Positions 45,655 to 54,737 of a stretch of 64,000 bases of DNA are shown here, in pieces. Made by a program: the position numbers and the translations under genes. Location of the stretch: positions 180,459-244,458 of the forward strand of contig LSRX01001107.1 of NCBI GenBank assembly GCA_001939145.1. The letters run 5' to 3'. This DNA is from Symbiodinium microadriaticum (Eukaryota > Sar > Dinophyceae > Suessiales > Symbiodiniaceae). Position 1 is the first letter of the stretch; the number at the start of each line of letters is the position of its first letter. Below the pieces are notes generated by a model. It was not told the origin of the DNA and searched no databases. It was given only the letters and a program-made list of their open reading frames with translations.

Positions 45655-47085
45655 GTCAGAACATCACGGGCTGAGAAGTTCGGACCCATGAGCGCAACGC
45701 ACATTCGGAAATCGCCAACGAAAGTCGCACGGATCCTCCACAGCCAATTCAACCAGTCTTCAGCTGCCACACTTGCACAGGATCTGCTGACCTGCAGGGA
45801 GCGGCCTTTCAGTCCTGCGAACACCACGACTCTCTCCGAACGCATCGAACTATCGAAAATCTCGCCTTCAACTGCAAACACGACAGTTCGACAGCTAGCC
45901 AATACCTGCATCATGTGGACGAATCGCGTTGCAACTGACACAACTGACCCTCCATCGATGACAAGCCTGGATGATGTCGCAGGACCATAAGAACTTGGCC
46001 CACCTCAGCTCTGACGACACAACTGCGTGTGCAGTTTAATTCCCAAATCTAGAACGTAGGAATTCAACCAGACAACAGGGTGCGGTCTTGGCAAGCAACG
46101 ATTCATGGACAGCGGTCAACCTCGGCCGACAATCCAAATGTTGAGACCAAAACGAACAGCCTGACAGGTGAGAGATAAGATGTGGACACAGATGCCAAGT
46201 TCACCAGTTCCGCCATGCATGTCGGACATGTTTCTACCACAATGCTCAATGCAACACAACCTAACTCAAAATCGCCTTCGTCCTTTTGCTTCGTGTACAC
46301 CAAATGTTGGTTGGTTAATGGCTGACAACGCCGGGGGGGTGGAGCCAAATAACATACAGCACGCATCGCGTGAGGTAACAGGGCCGCAGCAACACATAAA
46401 ATCGAAAGTCTCACTCGGCGGAGACAAGACCTGCTGCAAAACGCAGGAAGCCGTGGCTTCACCATTTGTCACCGAAAACACGGGAGCACTCGCTTCGATC
46501 CCTCCGATGGGCTGATACAAGATTCGGCTGCACGCCACCGGCTGTGGCCATACCCACTTGTTGTTTTTCCACACATACGCACACACACACACACACTCAC
46601 ACACACAACTTTTTAAGACAGTGCGGGAGGTACTCGCTCCAGTCAAAGCCTGTCACTGGAGGAGCGGAGCCGACCTGCATCGTGCAGCTTGGGCACCTTG
46701 GACCAGAAAGAACGAAGCAATTCGCAACTCTAAACCCTCTCAGTTCCGGATTCTGGACGGTGATGACCATCGTCTCTGCTGTCATCATCCTGTCAACACT
46801 CCACCAGGTGATTTCGCAGAAGACCAAAAGCAGTGCTGGTCTGGTCCTTGCAAGCCAACGGATACCCAGACAGTCTGGGTCTGGGAGAGAATGGCTGCAT
46901 TCACATACATGACAAACACTGCCTGTTCTGCACATTACATCTTCTTACCACTCCGCAACCTTGCTGCTTTTGAAGCTTTTGCCAGCACGAGCTCCGTCGA
47001 CGAAGACAGGACCGTAAGGCTGGATTCTTTGCTTTCAGTTGGGACCATACCCAAGGACTTTTGCAAATACAACCAGCCAATGATT
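45655..47085 (-). CDS. Candidate multi-exon gene, hypothetical
   Basis: Four ordered minus-strand segments look coding. About 46960-47085 reads GWLYLQKSLGMVPTESKESS, LTVLSSSTELVLAKASKAAR. About 46625-46760 reads VQNPELRGFRVANCFVLSGP and CTMQVGSAPPVTGFDWSEYL. About 46270-46505 reads GIEASAPVFSVTNGEATASC and VLQQVLSPPSETFDF. About 45655-45915 reads TVVFAVEGEIFDSSMRSERV and VVFAGLKGRSLQVSRSCASV. The second, with its two Cys and GFDWSEY, is the best. No family is recognised, and the pieces are in different frames. Confidence 0.35.
46571..46608. repeat. CA dinucleotide microsatellite
   Basis: A CA run with ATACG and TC interruptions, lying in a presumed intron of the candidate gene at 45655-47085. 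Confidence 0.9.
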
Positions 47086-47347
47086 TAATGCATGGAACGT
47101 TTTGAAAACGACATCGAGATGTTGTTTGCTGCAAAGCATCCAGTTGGATCCAAGATTGAAGCCCTTGGTGAGAATCATACGGGAATGACGGTCCATAGGC
47201 TGTCAACGAACGAGCAACTGAGTCTCTCTGTCAGTCATCTATTAACCTTTCAGCGAAGGAATTTTGCCATCGCCCTCCTCCTGAACTGCCGGTCGTTCAC
47301 TCTGCTGTAACACGAGTCACAAGAGTCCAGATTCCACCCACATGGAA

Positions 47348-49282
47348 TCAACGCAAGAGTTGTTTCACTTCCACCTGCCCTGCTCCGACTCCACACAGCT
47401 CAGCTGGCGTTTTGCCCCACTGGTTCCGGGCATATCGGTTGGCCCCTTTTTGCAAAAGCAAAGCAGCCGTACTTGGATAACCGTTGTAAGCACAAAAGGC
47501 CAATGGGGTGATAGCGCCTTGCTTGCTCGCCATGTTGGGATTCGCGCCGGACCACACCAAGAAGTTTGCATTTGCTTGCGATGCCCGGCTGAAGGCTTCG
47601 GCCTGCGAGGGTACTCCCCACTGGTTCTTCTGGAACCTCAGCAAGTTCAGCAAGGGAGTGAAGCCTTCGAAGTCATAGATGTTCAAGTTGACCTTCGCAT
47701 CGACCAAGACCTTCAAGACTCCCAGGAGCTTCTCTTGTCTTCCTGTCCACTGGTCCACTGTGCCGATGGATTGTGGCGTGCGGACAGGTTTCTGCCCAGG
47801 GTTCAAATGCATGGTAAATTGAGTGGCCAAGCTCAAGGGCTCCTGACCATAGTCGTCCTTGATGGCAGGATCAGCACCATGCACAACCAAGACTTGTGCA
47901 ACTTCGGAATGTGTGTTCCAACATGCGATAGCTAAGGGCGTCTTGCCTTTCTCCCCTTTTTGGTTCACCAAATCAGCGTGGCCAAACTCCAGTAGCGAAG
48001 ATGCAGCCCTGGCGGAGCCTGCACTGGCCGCATGCCACAAGGCTGTGTTGCCAGCTTTGTCCACGACAGCAGCGTCGGCGCCATGTTGTAACAGCAGCTG
48101 GCAATCCTTCCCAACTTGAGCTGCCACAATGAGTGGCGTGGCTCCATTCTGGTCCTGGTGGTTTACATCAGCACCTTTCTCAAGCAACATCCTCAGAAGT
48201 GATTCGGGGCCGCTTCCTTCAATGGCTATGAACAGGGCAGTCTTGCCCGAATCGTCCACTTCGTTAACATTTGTGAACGGATTGTCAAGCAAAGCAGACG
48301 CAATGGGCACGCAACCATACTTTGCCGCCGAATCAAGAGCGGTCCTTCCTTGATTGTCCTTATGGTCCACATGAATGCCTTTCTCGAGCAAGGATTGCCC
48401 TGCATCTGCCATGCATTTTTGGCACGCAACTTGCAAGGCATTCTCTCCTTGCGAGGTCTTGACATTGATGTCGGCACCTTGCTGGATGAATTCCTGTGCC
48501 AAAAAGTCGCATCCTCCTGCTAAGGAATTCAAGAGGGGCGTGAAGCCTCCATGATCCTTGGTATTGATGTATGCTCCTGCCTCCATTAAGAGCTGGACCT
48601 CAGCCGAGTCGCAAGCTCGGGCGGCGCAATTGATGGGACTTTGCCCGTTGTAGAATGCATTGGGATTCCCGCGGCCAAGTTCCAGCAACATCCTCAACAG
48701 CATGTCAGTCTGTTCATTCTTTGATCCGCTTGCATGCAGCTGGTGACAAGCAGCTTCCACCATCATCTTGTCGTCAACACGAGCACCAGCCCACAGCAAA
48801 CCTTCTACCATGTCGGCATGAGCATGGATGGCAAATTCCAGCGGCGAGCTATAGGAATGGCAGTGCGCATGAAGAGTCCCGGGGTGACTTACAGCCAGTT
48901 GTTGCACCAAATGCTTCTTGTTGTCCTCCATTGCATGGCACATGACTGTATCCCAGCTCACAAGCTCCTCGTCATCATTGGAATTGACCTCATGGGACAC
49001 CTGGCGCCGGTATTGGTCCAAGCCCCAGTAGTCGGACCGATAGTGGAATTCATTCCAAAGACCTGTAGTGCCCCTCGGTTTGGCTTTGATGCCCCAGACC
49101 GTCTGCGGCATTGCGACTGGGGCAACACAAAGAAGACCCGCTGCCACTGCCGCCAACAACACCTTGTTGAAGCACGGCCTGGGGTGCCCCGGCTTCTCTT
49201 CCAGCCATGAAGCTGCTTCTTCACCTTCTATCCGCAAGTGCACGGTCTCTTCACTGTCATTGCCGACGGAAAGAAGAGCCAT
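47348..49282 (-). CDS. Ankyrin-repeat protein with N-terminal membrane segment
   Basis: An intronless ORF of 644 codons. I chose the ATG at 49282 (MALLSVGNDSEETVHLRIEG); the frame is open to 49339 but has no ATG there. Residues 40-58 (KVLLAAVAAGLLCVAPVAM) are a membrane segment. From about residue 125 to the end there are roughly a dozen ankyrin repeats, with textbook units such as FTPLLNSLAGGCDFLAQEFI, QQGADINVKTSQGENALQVA, GRTALDSAAKYGCVPIASAL, LLEKGADVNHQDQNGATPLI and GNTALWHAASAGSARAASSL. Ankyrin repeats mediate protein binding; the anchor places the array at a membrane. It is the last unit of the unidirectional block of long ORFs. The 5' leader holds CTTTGGCTGTGAAG, faintly like a decayed spliced leader. 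Confidence 0.9.
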   Translation of the reverse strand: MALLSVGNDSEETVHLRIEGEEAASWLEEKPGHPRPCFNKVLLAAVAAGLLCVAPVAMPQTVWGIKAKPRGTTGLWNEFHYRSDYWGLDQYRRQVSHEVNSNDDEELVSWDTVMCHAMEDNKKHLVQQLAVSHPGTLHAHCHSYSSPLEFAIHAHADMVEGLLWAGARVDDKMMVEAACHQLHASGSKNEQTDMLLRMLLELGRGNPNAFYNGQSPINCAARACDSAEVQLLMEAGAYINTKDHGGFTPLLNSLAGGCDFLAQEFIQQGADINVKTSQGENALQVACQKCMADAGQSLLEKGIHVDHKDNQGRTALDSAAKYGCVPIASALLDNPFTNVNEVDDSGKTALFIAIEGSGPESLLRMLLEKGADVNHQDQNGATPLIVAAQVGKDCQLLLQHGADAAVVDKAGNTALWHAASAGSARAASSLLEFGHADLVNQKGEKGKTPLAIACWNTHSEVAQVLVVHGADPAIKDDYGQEPLSLATQFTMHLNPGQKPVRTPQSIGTVDQWTGRQEKLLGVLKVLVDAKVNLNIYDFEGFTPLLNLLRFQKNQWGVPSQAEAFSRASQANANFLVWSGANPNMASKQGAITPLAFCAYNGYPSTAALLLQKGANRYARNQWGKTPAELCGVGAGQVEVKQLLR

Positions 49283-50284
49283 CCTCGAACCTATCTTGAG
49301 AAAGGGGCACCTTTGGGTCTTCACAGCCAAAGCTGACAAGGAAAGGCAAATACAACGCCATGAACGTGATCAAGAAAATTCAATTTAATGAACAAGGCAA
49401 TGGCAATAATAGATGTTAGTTTTGGTTGGCCCTTCTTGTAAAACACGCGTTTGTCGATGTCCAATCCTGTCCCAACTCATGTTTGTGCTGTCCTTCCACA
49501 TGTTCCAACAACGGAGTTCATAGTTTTTGGGCGTAAGATAGAACTCCGCACAGTGTCAAGGTACGGAGCAGTGCAAGGATACACAGTGCATCCGCAGCGC
49601 AGATGGTTTGGAAACGAAAACAAAACACGCAAACATGAAACTCAAACAATTGAAAATTCTTGAGCTTCAACAAAATTCCCCCGGTGCGCTCACGCTCGGA
49701 ACACATGTGCTTATGAGCCGGCAAGAGCTGTTGCACGTGGCATCCGCAGCATTTTCAAAGGGAGAAAACGGACCAGATCACGCTGGTGCCTAGCAGGATC
49801 TGAACATGCGGCTCGTGAAGACATTCGCCGACAGGGCCATAAAGTGCAAGGAACCGAACATCAATGCCTGTGCGCAAGACGGCCGAGACAGCCCCGCCTA
49901 ACGGGTTTTCGGCCAGATCGGTCCAGCTACTTGGGTGGCCTGAGCATACAACGAGGATTGCTTCGCCTCTCAGCGCGGTTTCCGGCAGAATGCTGACATC
50001 AGCCCCCGTTGCGCGCAGCCTTTGACCATGCCACAGTGTGTATTGGAAACTACGGAGCGCAGCTCGCGCTCGATGCCACAATCGTCAGCCCNGGGCCTCA
50101 GCCCTAAGGCGAGGCCCTAAGCACTGCCAGCTGCAGAAGTACAAAAGAAAACCAGGTGCTCCCCTGTCTTCAAACTGGGTTTGCACAAGCTCTCCTTGCA
50201 AAGTAACTGCTGGTAGACTGCCAGCTGCCTGCCAGCTGCCTGGGTGGCGCTCTGTCAGCTTCCAAAGGTCGCACCAAAACACCT
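49283..50284. other. Intergenic spacer
   Basis: No supported gene. It holds an unresolved base at 50092 beside the hairpin at 50093-50117. The sequence between has no repeat that I noticed. Confidence 0.5.
50093..50117. repeat. GGGCCTC hairpin element, copy 1 (non-coding)
   Basis: GGGCCTC-A-GCC then a CTAA loop then GGC-GAGGCCC: ten base pairs with one bulged A. It lies 168 bp downstream of the stop of the kinase-like gene and directly beside the unresolved base at 50092. The same element occurs twice inside that gene. Confidence 0.8.
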
Positions 50285-51727
50285 TCAGTCAAAAACTCCT
50301 TGCTCCACCAAAGCGCGTAGTGCCTGCCCTGTAAGCCGCTGTCTGAGCACTTGTAGCACTGCGCTCGGGTCTTGTCCTCCAAAGGACTCGAAAAGCTTCA
50401 AGAGGCTTTCCGAGTGACCATGCCGCACGAAAGTAAGGAGTCCTCTCGCCTTCTGCTTTCCCGGAAACACCGGGTACCGATGTCCCCAAGGGATCCAATC
50501 TGCCATGTCCAAGATGCACAACTTGTGGCCTCCCGAAAAGGCGTCCATCAAAGCCAGGTTGTAAGATCCAAGATCCTTGACCTGCCACTGCTTCGCCGCA
50601 AAGGCGATGATGGCCCCAGCTTGTAGTACAACGCTTTCCGGGATGACACCTGGCCACACCTGGTTGAGAGGAATGACCCTGGCCTGCTTGAGGACTTCAG
50701 TGAGGAGGAGATACTCAGTGTTCTCTCTGCGCCAAAAAAGACGCATCAAGATCTTGTCGAAAGCCTCAGTGGCCGGCGCGATTCCTGGAAGACTGGCCGC
50801 GGCCTCCACTTCACGCCCATGCCCATTCTCCATGCTGAGCTTGAGGACATACGATCTCGCAGGAACAAAATCATAGACCGCCCTGGACTTGCCTGCTTGC
50901 AGCCTCTGAAGTTGTTCTGGTTCCTGACTCTCCTGCGTAACCAAGTTGCACACAAGCTCCAGTGTCTGAGGAAAGAAAGCCGATACCACATCTCCAGGTG
51001 GCGAAGCTCCCTCGTGGACTCCCTTGAGTCCAACAGTGTAAGGCAGCGCCGGCCTATTGCTGATGTCCGTACCAGAAAGACGGGGCTCCAAGGCCTCCTC
51101 TGAAGACATCGATGCTTCCACTGCCTCATCCTCCGCTCTGGAAAGGGCTTCCTGCAGTAGCCCTTGGGGCGACCCAGCAGAGGAAGCTGCTGTGGAGCGA
51201 AAGGGCCTCAGCCCAGTAGGCGAGGCCCTTTCGCCCTCTGAGGTTGTACCAGTATCTGGCGCCTGCTCCACATCTGCTTCTGCACTTTCAGAGCCAGGAA
51301 AGGTCGCAGGTCTTCGCGCTGCACTAGCTCTTTCAGTTCTTGGCCCAGCCGGTGGTCGCGTGCAGCGATGGGGCCTCAGCCCTGTAGGCGAGGCCCCTTC
51401 GCCCTCGGAGGCTGTACCAGTCTCTGGCCCCTGCTCAACCACCTCAGCGTCTGAACTCTCAGTGTCAGAAAAGGCCACCGGCCCGCGAGCACCACGAGTC
51501 CCTCCAGTACGTGGCCCAGCCGGCGGCGGCGGGGGCAACGCCTTCGGCGCTGGCCCTGTTCGTGCCTTCGCTACCGGCTCCTGTCCAGGACTCGCCGCTG
51601 CTCTCTTGCGCTTGTTCTTACGACGAGCTCGCTGGCGATCGAGTGTTGAAGCGGACTTCCACTTCAAACCTCTTCTCTCCCTTTCCTGCTGCGTTGGCGT
51701 ATGCCGCCCTACTGCCTTGGGCGGCAT
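50285..51727 (-). CDS. Kinase-like protein with duplicated Pro/Ser-rich N-terminus
   Basis: An intronless ORF of 480 codons from the ATG at 51727. The N-terminus is basic (RARRKNKRKRAAA, probably a nuclear signal). Next come two copies of a unit of about 66 residues with PPAGPRT, a Ser/Glu-rich stretch, SEGE(G/R)ASPTGLRP. From about residue 280 there is a region spaced like a protein kinase fold: K296 in SYVLKLS (strand 3), D385-LGSY-N390 with the five-residue step of the catalytic loop, and D407 in CILDMADW where the metal-binding Asp would be. The HRD and DFG words and a Gly-rich loop are missing, so it may be a pseudokinase or another kinase-fold enzyme. Eleven bases before the ATG lies GGCTCAAG, a relict spliced leader, suggesting origin by retroposition of a trans-spliced mRNA. 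Confidence 0.75.
   Translation of the reverse strand: MPPKAVGRHTPTQQERERRGLKWKSASTLDRQRARRKNKRKRAAASPGQEPVAKARTGPAPKALPPPPPAGPRTGGTRGARGPVAFSDTESSDAEVVEQGPETGTASEGEGASPTGLRPHRCTRPPAGPRTERASAARRPATFPGSESAEADVEQAPDTGTTSEGERASPTGLRPFRSTAASSAGSPQGLLQEALSRAEDEAVEASMSSEEALEPRLSGTDISNRPALPYTVGLKGVHEGASPPGDVVSAFFPQTLELVCNLVTQESQEPEQLQRLQAGKSRAVYDFVPARSYVLKLSMENGHGREVEAAASLPGIAPATEAFDKILMRLFWRRENTEYLLLTEVLKQARVIPLNQVWPGVIPESVVLQAGAIIAFAAKQWQVKDLGSYNLALMDAFSGGHKLCILDMADWIPWGHRYPVFPGKQKARGLLTFVRHGHSESLLKLFESFGGQDPSAVLQVLRQRLTGQALRALVEQGVFD
51203..51228. repeat. GGGCCTC hairpin element, copy 2 (in coding sequence)
   Basis: GGGCCTC-A-GCC, loop CAGTA, GGC-GAGGCCC, with the outer stem extending to GCGAAAGGGCCTC, 13 perfect pairs. 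On the coding strand it encodes ASPTGLRP in the second N-terminal unit of the kinase-like protein. Confidence 0.85.
51371..51396. repeat. GGGCCTC hairpin element, copy 3 (in coding sequence)
   Basis: The same stem with loop CTGTA. The pair flanking the GGGCCTC stem is G-C here but A-T in copy 2, a covarying change; one mismatch follows further out. It encodes ASPTGLRP in the first N-terminal unit of the kinase-like protein. Confidence 0.85.
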
Positions 51728-51738
51728 CTTTCAGTTTG

Positions 51739-51755
51739 CTTGAGCCTAAAAACGC
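51739..51755 (-). other. Relict spliced-leader sequence
   Basis: On the minus strand the bases read GCGTTTTTAGGCTCAAG. The 3' end of the dinoflagellate spliced leader as I know it is GCCATTTTGGCTCAAG, so the last eight bases are identical and the rest differs by two substitutions and one inserted base. It sits 11 nt upstream of the ATG at 51727. Genomic relicts of this leader are the known mark of genes re-inserted from processed mRNA in dinoflagellates. Confidence 0.6.
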
Positions 51756-51887
51756 AAAGTCCGCTGGGAGGGTTCCAAAGGTTTCGGTTTGCAATGCACT
51801 CCAGACCTCCTCATGCATGAAGGCCTTGGCCGCTACTATAGGCTATGGTCTATAGTCTATAGTTTATAGGCATTGACACATTGAGTC

Positions 51888-52024
51888 ATGACATAGATAG
51901 TGACATAGACATAGACGACATAGACATAGACATAGACATAGACATAGACATAGACATAGACATAGACATAGACATAGACGACATAGACATAGTGACATAG
52001 ACTTAGACATAGTGACATGACATA
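51888..52024. repeat. ACATAG hexamer minisatellite
   Basis: About twenty copies of a GACATA/ACATAG hexamer with occasional GACGACATA and GTGACATA variants. It lies at the left edge of the compartment with simple-sequence spacers and palindromes. Confidence 0.95.
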
Positions 52025-52029
52025 GCCTT

Positions 52030-52480
52030 ATAGCCTAGCCAGGACCAAGACCAAAGTTCAGACTCAGATCAAAAACTTTAACAGTGTAATGCAGTAATGC
52101 CTATGGCCCTATGGCCTATGGCCCATGGCTCTGACTCACTGACTGTGACTCTGACTACATGACTCGACTCGATTGTGACTCTGATGCCATGACTCGACTA
52201 CGAAATGGACGACGACTGAGTCTTAGTCTGAGTCTTAGTCTAAGGCTAAGGCCCAAGGCTAAGGCCCTAAAGGCTTAGTCTAATTATAATTTATATTTTT
52301 ATAGTTATAAAATTATAATTACAGGCTTACAGGTTACGGGTCTTAGTCTTAGTATCAATTATCAATCATTCCGTTGCTCACCTCAGGACCTCAGGTTCCA
52401 GGCTAAGCGGCCAAGTCAGGCTAACAGGCACTTACAGGCCCAGCTCACATCGGCTTGTTGCGGCAGGTGATGCTCTTCCA
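52030..52480. other. Cryptically simple spacer
   Basis: Built from short related words (GCCTATGGCC, GACTCTGACT, AGTCTTAGTCTAAGG, TTATAATT) without a strict repeat unit. No gene is seen. The palindrome cluster starts at 52482. Confidence 0.7.
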
Positions 52481-52481
52481 T

Positions 52482-52698
52482 GGCTGTCAGCCGAACCCAT
52501 CCCGGACCAGAAAGAACGCCGCCGCCGCCGCCTGTGGCCAAAATGGCCAAGCCAAAACTGTTTCTGGCTGTCAGCCGCACAGCAATCTGCTCATCGGCCT
52601 TCAACGAGCAGTCCTTCACACTGCAAACTTCGCTCCGTTACCGCACGCATGACTCAACTGGCTGTCAGCCGCACGCATGACTCAACTGGCTGTCAGCC
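52482..52698. repeat. Cluster of four palindromes in the 3' region of the 673-residue gene
   Basis: Exact GGCTGTCAGCC copies start at 52482, 52566, 52660 and 52688, each preceded by T and followed by G. The last two lie in a perfect 28 bp tandem duplication (52643-52670 and 52671-52698). They are in the region just after the stop codon at 52716 of the minus-strand gene, so they may be in its 3' UTR. Confidence 0.9.
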
Positions 52699-52715
52699 GA
52701 AAGGTTTGTGGAGCT

Positions 52716-54737
52716 TTAGCTGCCTGGGGCTGCAGGGGCTTTTCTTTTGCCGGGCCTTTTCTTGGGCGCGGCCTCATTGTCCTCCCCACCCTCGCGTTTG
52801 GCGGGGCCCTTGAGGCTTGTTGCCACCAAGTTGCACGCATCCTCGCCCAAAACCTTTTGAAACTCTTTCTCCTCGCCATGAGAGTCCCATATGTCTTTCA
52901 AGGCCTTCCTCAGGCCCTTGCCTTTGGCTGAGTCCTTGTCTAGCTCCGGGTTGGTCAGGATGACTGCAGCGCCCCACTTCAAGATTTGCAACCGAGCCTG
53001 GTTTTTCAGTTCGGTCACTTCCTCTTGCAAGCTGCCTTGCTTCAAGAGGCCACAAGCCTGCATGTTTTTTTCTGCGACTCGAAGCTGCTTCAACAGTGCC
53101 TTCACGCGGTCTCCAGAAAGCACGGCTTTGACAAATGCTTCCAAAGGCATGTCGGCTGTACTCTGCAGTACCACAGCATCCTTCATAGCCTGCAGTGCTT
53201 CTGCCAACAGCTTCTCAAGAGCCTGCGACTTCTTGGTAAAAAGAGGCTTTAGAAGTTCGTGCAAGGCCGAAGCTTGCTCGAAAAACTTCTCAGAGGTGTC
53301 TTGATCCAGTATCTGAAGCAACTTCTGCTTGCAAGCTTCCCTGTCGCATGCTGCGGCGACGGTGTCCACGATGCCACATGTCAAAAGCTCGTCTGGCACT
53401 TTCTCGCTGACAGCGGAAGGCAGAACCTCGCACACCTTTGCAAACACCACACATGCGAACGAAATGCAGGAGCGGGCAAAGACCGGCGTATCAGACAACG
53501 CAAAGCACTGCATACATTTGTGCTCCATATCCAGCATTGTTCGCAATGCGTCCGCTGTTGCCTTTTGCTGGCGCTGCATCGCTGCCTCCATCACATTCTT
53601 GGCTGACAGCCGAAATTGTTGCATGCATTCGTCATACACTTGCGGTCCTACTTGCTCTATCTTGGTGGCCATCAGCAGCTTATCGAGAGCTATACGGAGT
53701 GGGTCATCGTCTGAAGCAACGTCAGGATCGGTTTGCGTCTTGTGTTTTACGGCACTCCAACAACGAACCACTGAGCTCTGCAAGTCTTCCGAACATATCT
53801 GGTCTGCATGCTCTTGCGAAGCTTTGGCCAGGGCCAAAACTCCTCCAAGCAAGGAGTCGGTGTGCTTCAAGTTGGCAACCGCAGCTTTCAGCTCAGAAAA
53901 CGTTTGCAGCAACACCTGTTTGTGCTTGTCTTCTGCCGGCGAGTCAGCCAGAACGGCTTCAAGACCAGGAAACTGCCAGCAGCCTTTGGAAAAAATCTCG
54001 TCCTTGAGCACCTGGTCACCTTGGAAATCCATGGCTGAGACACCGCGGCTGGCGATGTCTTTGCAAAGGCGCATCGTGACCTCCAGCTGCTGTTTCCGAG
54101 CCTCTTCAGCAAACAACTTTAGGCCGATCATCACGGAGTTTACCCCATCGCAGTCTTCAGCTGTTTCTGCTGCCTTCAGTAGCATGTCCGCAAAGTCGTC
54201 CTTGATCTGCTCTGGCAACGAGGAGGTGATCGCATTGACCTTCTCAAACAAAGCTCGCAGCTCTGTAGAAACTGAAGCAGCAGAAGGTCGCGCTGTCAGC
54301 GACTCCGCGAAAGCTGGCCACTTCTCATTCCGCAACATGGGCCGCAAAACTCCAAAGTAGTTGCCATCTGCCTTCCACACGTTAAGCTGTTGACACGCCT
54401 TCTCCCGCACACCGTCATCCTTGCCCAGTGCTTCAGCAAAAATACTGACTTCTTCGAGAATTTGATCGCCTGCAGTCCCTCCGGCCAACAACTGCTCCAC
54501 CAGGGTCGCCAACAACTCTGCATCTGGTGCCCCCAGTCTCTTACGACCTCTCTTCTGGCTGGCAGCCGGATCGGGAGCAGCAGGCACAAGATCGCAAAAG
54601 GTTTCGCCCAAACACCTCAGGACGCTTGCTGCAGCCTGCTCTGGCTCCGCGTCTGAGAAAACTTTGTTTGCAGGGTCACATGCTTCGACGAAGTCCTCTA
54701 GTCTCTTGAAGCGGATACAGTCCGTAAGCTTTTCCAT
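52716..54737 (-). CDS. Large all-helical hypothetical protein, probably nuclear
   Basis: An intronless ORF; I take the ATG at 54737 (MEKLTDCIRFKRLEDFVEAC), giving 673 residues, because the 43 codons above it lack an ATG and look like leader. It is almost entirely Leu/Ala/Lys/Glu-rich helices with paired amphipathic spacing. Near residue 62 is QKRGRKRLGAP, similar to an AT-hook core, and the C-terminus is basic (KKRPGKRKAPAAPG), likely a nuclear signal. The palindrome at 53601 is translated in frame as FRLSAK in the middle of a helix, and a variant at 54557 as AASQ. No enzyme motif is visible; a scaffold or HEAT-like role is a guess. The next gene downstream is the kinase-like ORF. Confidence 0.8.
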   Translation of the reverse strand: MEKLTDCIRFKRLEDFVEACDPANKVFSDAEPEQAAASVLRCLGETFCDLVPAAPDPAASQKRGRKRLGAPDAELLATLVEQLLAGGTAGDQILEEVSIFAEALGKDDGVREKACQQLNVWKADGNYFGVLRPMLRNEKWPAFAESLTARPSAASVSTELRALFEKVNAITSSLPEQIKDDFADMLLKAAETAEDCDGVNSVMIGLKLFAEEARKQQLEVTMRLCKDIASRGVSAMDFQGDQVLKDEIFSKGCWQFPGLEAVLADSPAEDKHKQVLLQTFSELKAAVANLKHTDSLLGGVLALAKASQEHADQICSEDLQSSVVRCWSAVKHKTQTDPDVASDDDPLRIALDKLLMATKIEQVGPQVYDECMQQFRLSAKNVMEAAMQRQQKATADALRTMLDMEHKCMQCFALSDTPVFARSCISFACVVFAKVCEVLPSAVSEKVPDELLTCGIVDTVAAACDREACKQKLLQILDQDTSEKFFEQASALHELLKPLFTKKSQALEKLLAEALQAMKDAVVLQSTADMPLEAFVKAVLSGDRVKALLKQLRVAEKNMQACGLLKQGSLQEEVTELKNQARLQILKWGAAVILTNPELDKDSAKGKGLRKALKDIWDSHGEEKEFQKVLGEDACNLVATSLKGPAKREGGEDNEAAPKKRPGKRKAPAAPGS

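Noticed and set aside
52482-52492. The palindrome as a fragment of the spliced leader itself
   Set aside because: Both contain GGCT and inverted GGCT/AGCC halves, but the leader has AGCCATTTTGGCT, in which the halves are in the opposite order. The resemblance is limited to TTTYGGCT.
53329-54360. Plus-strand frame of 343 codons
   Set aside because: Antisense shadow of the 673-residue gene; rich in Ser/Cys with no protein-like pattern.
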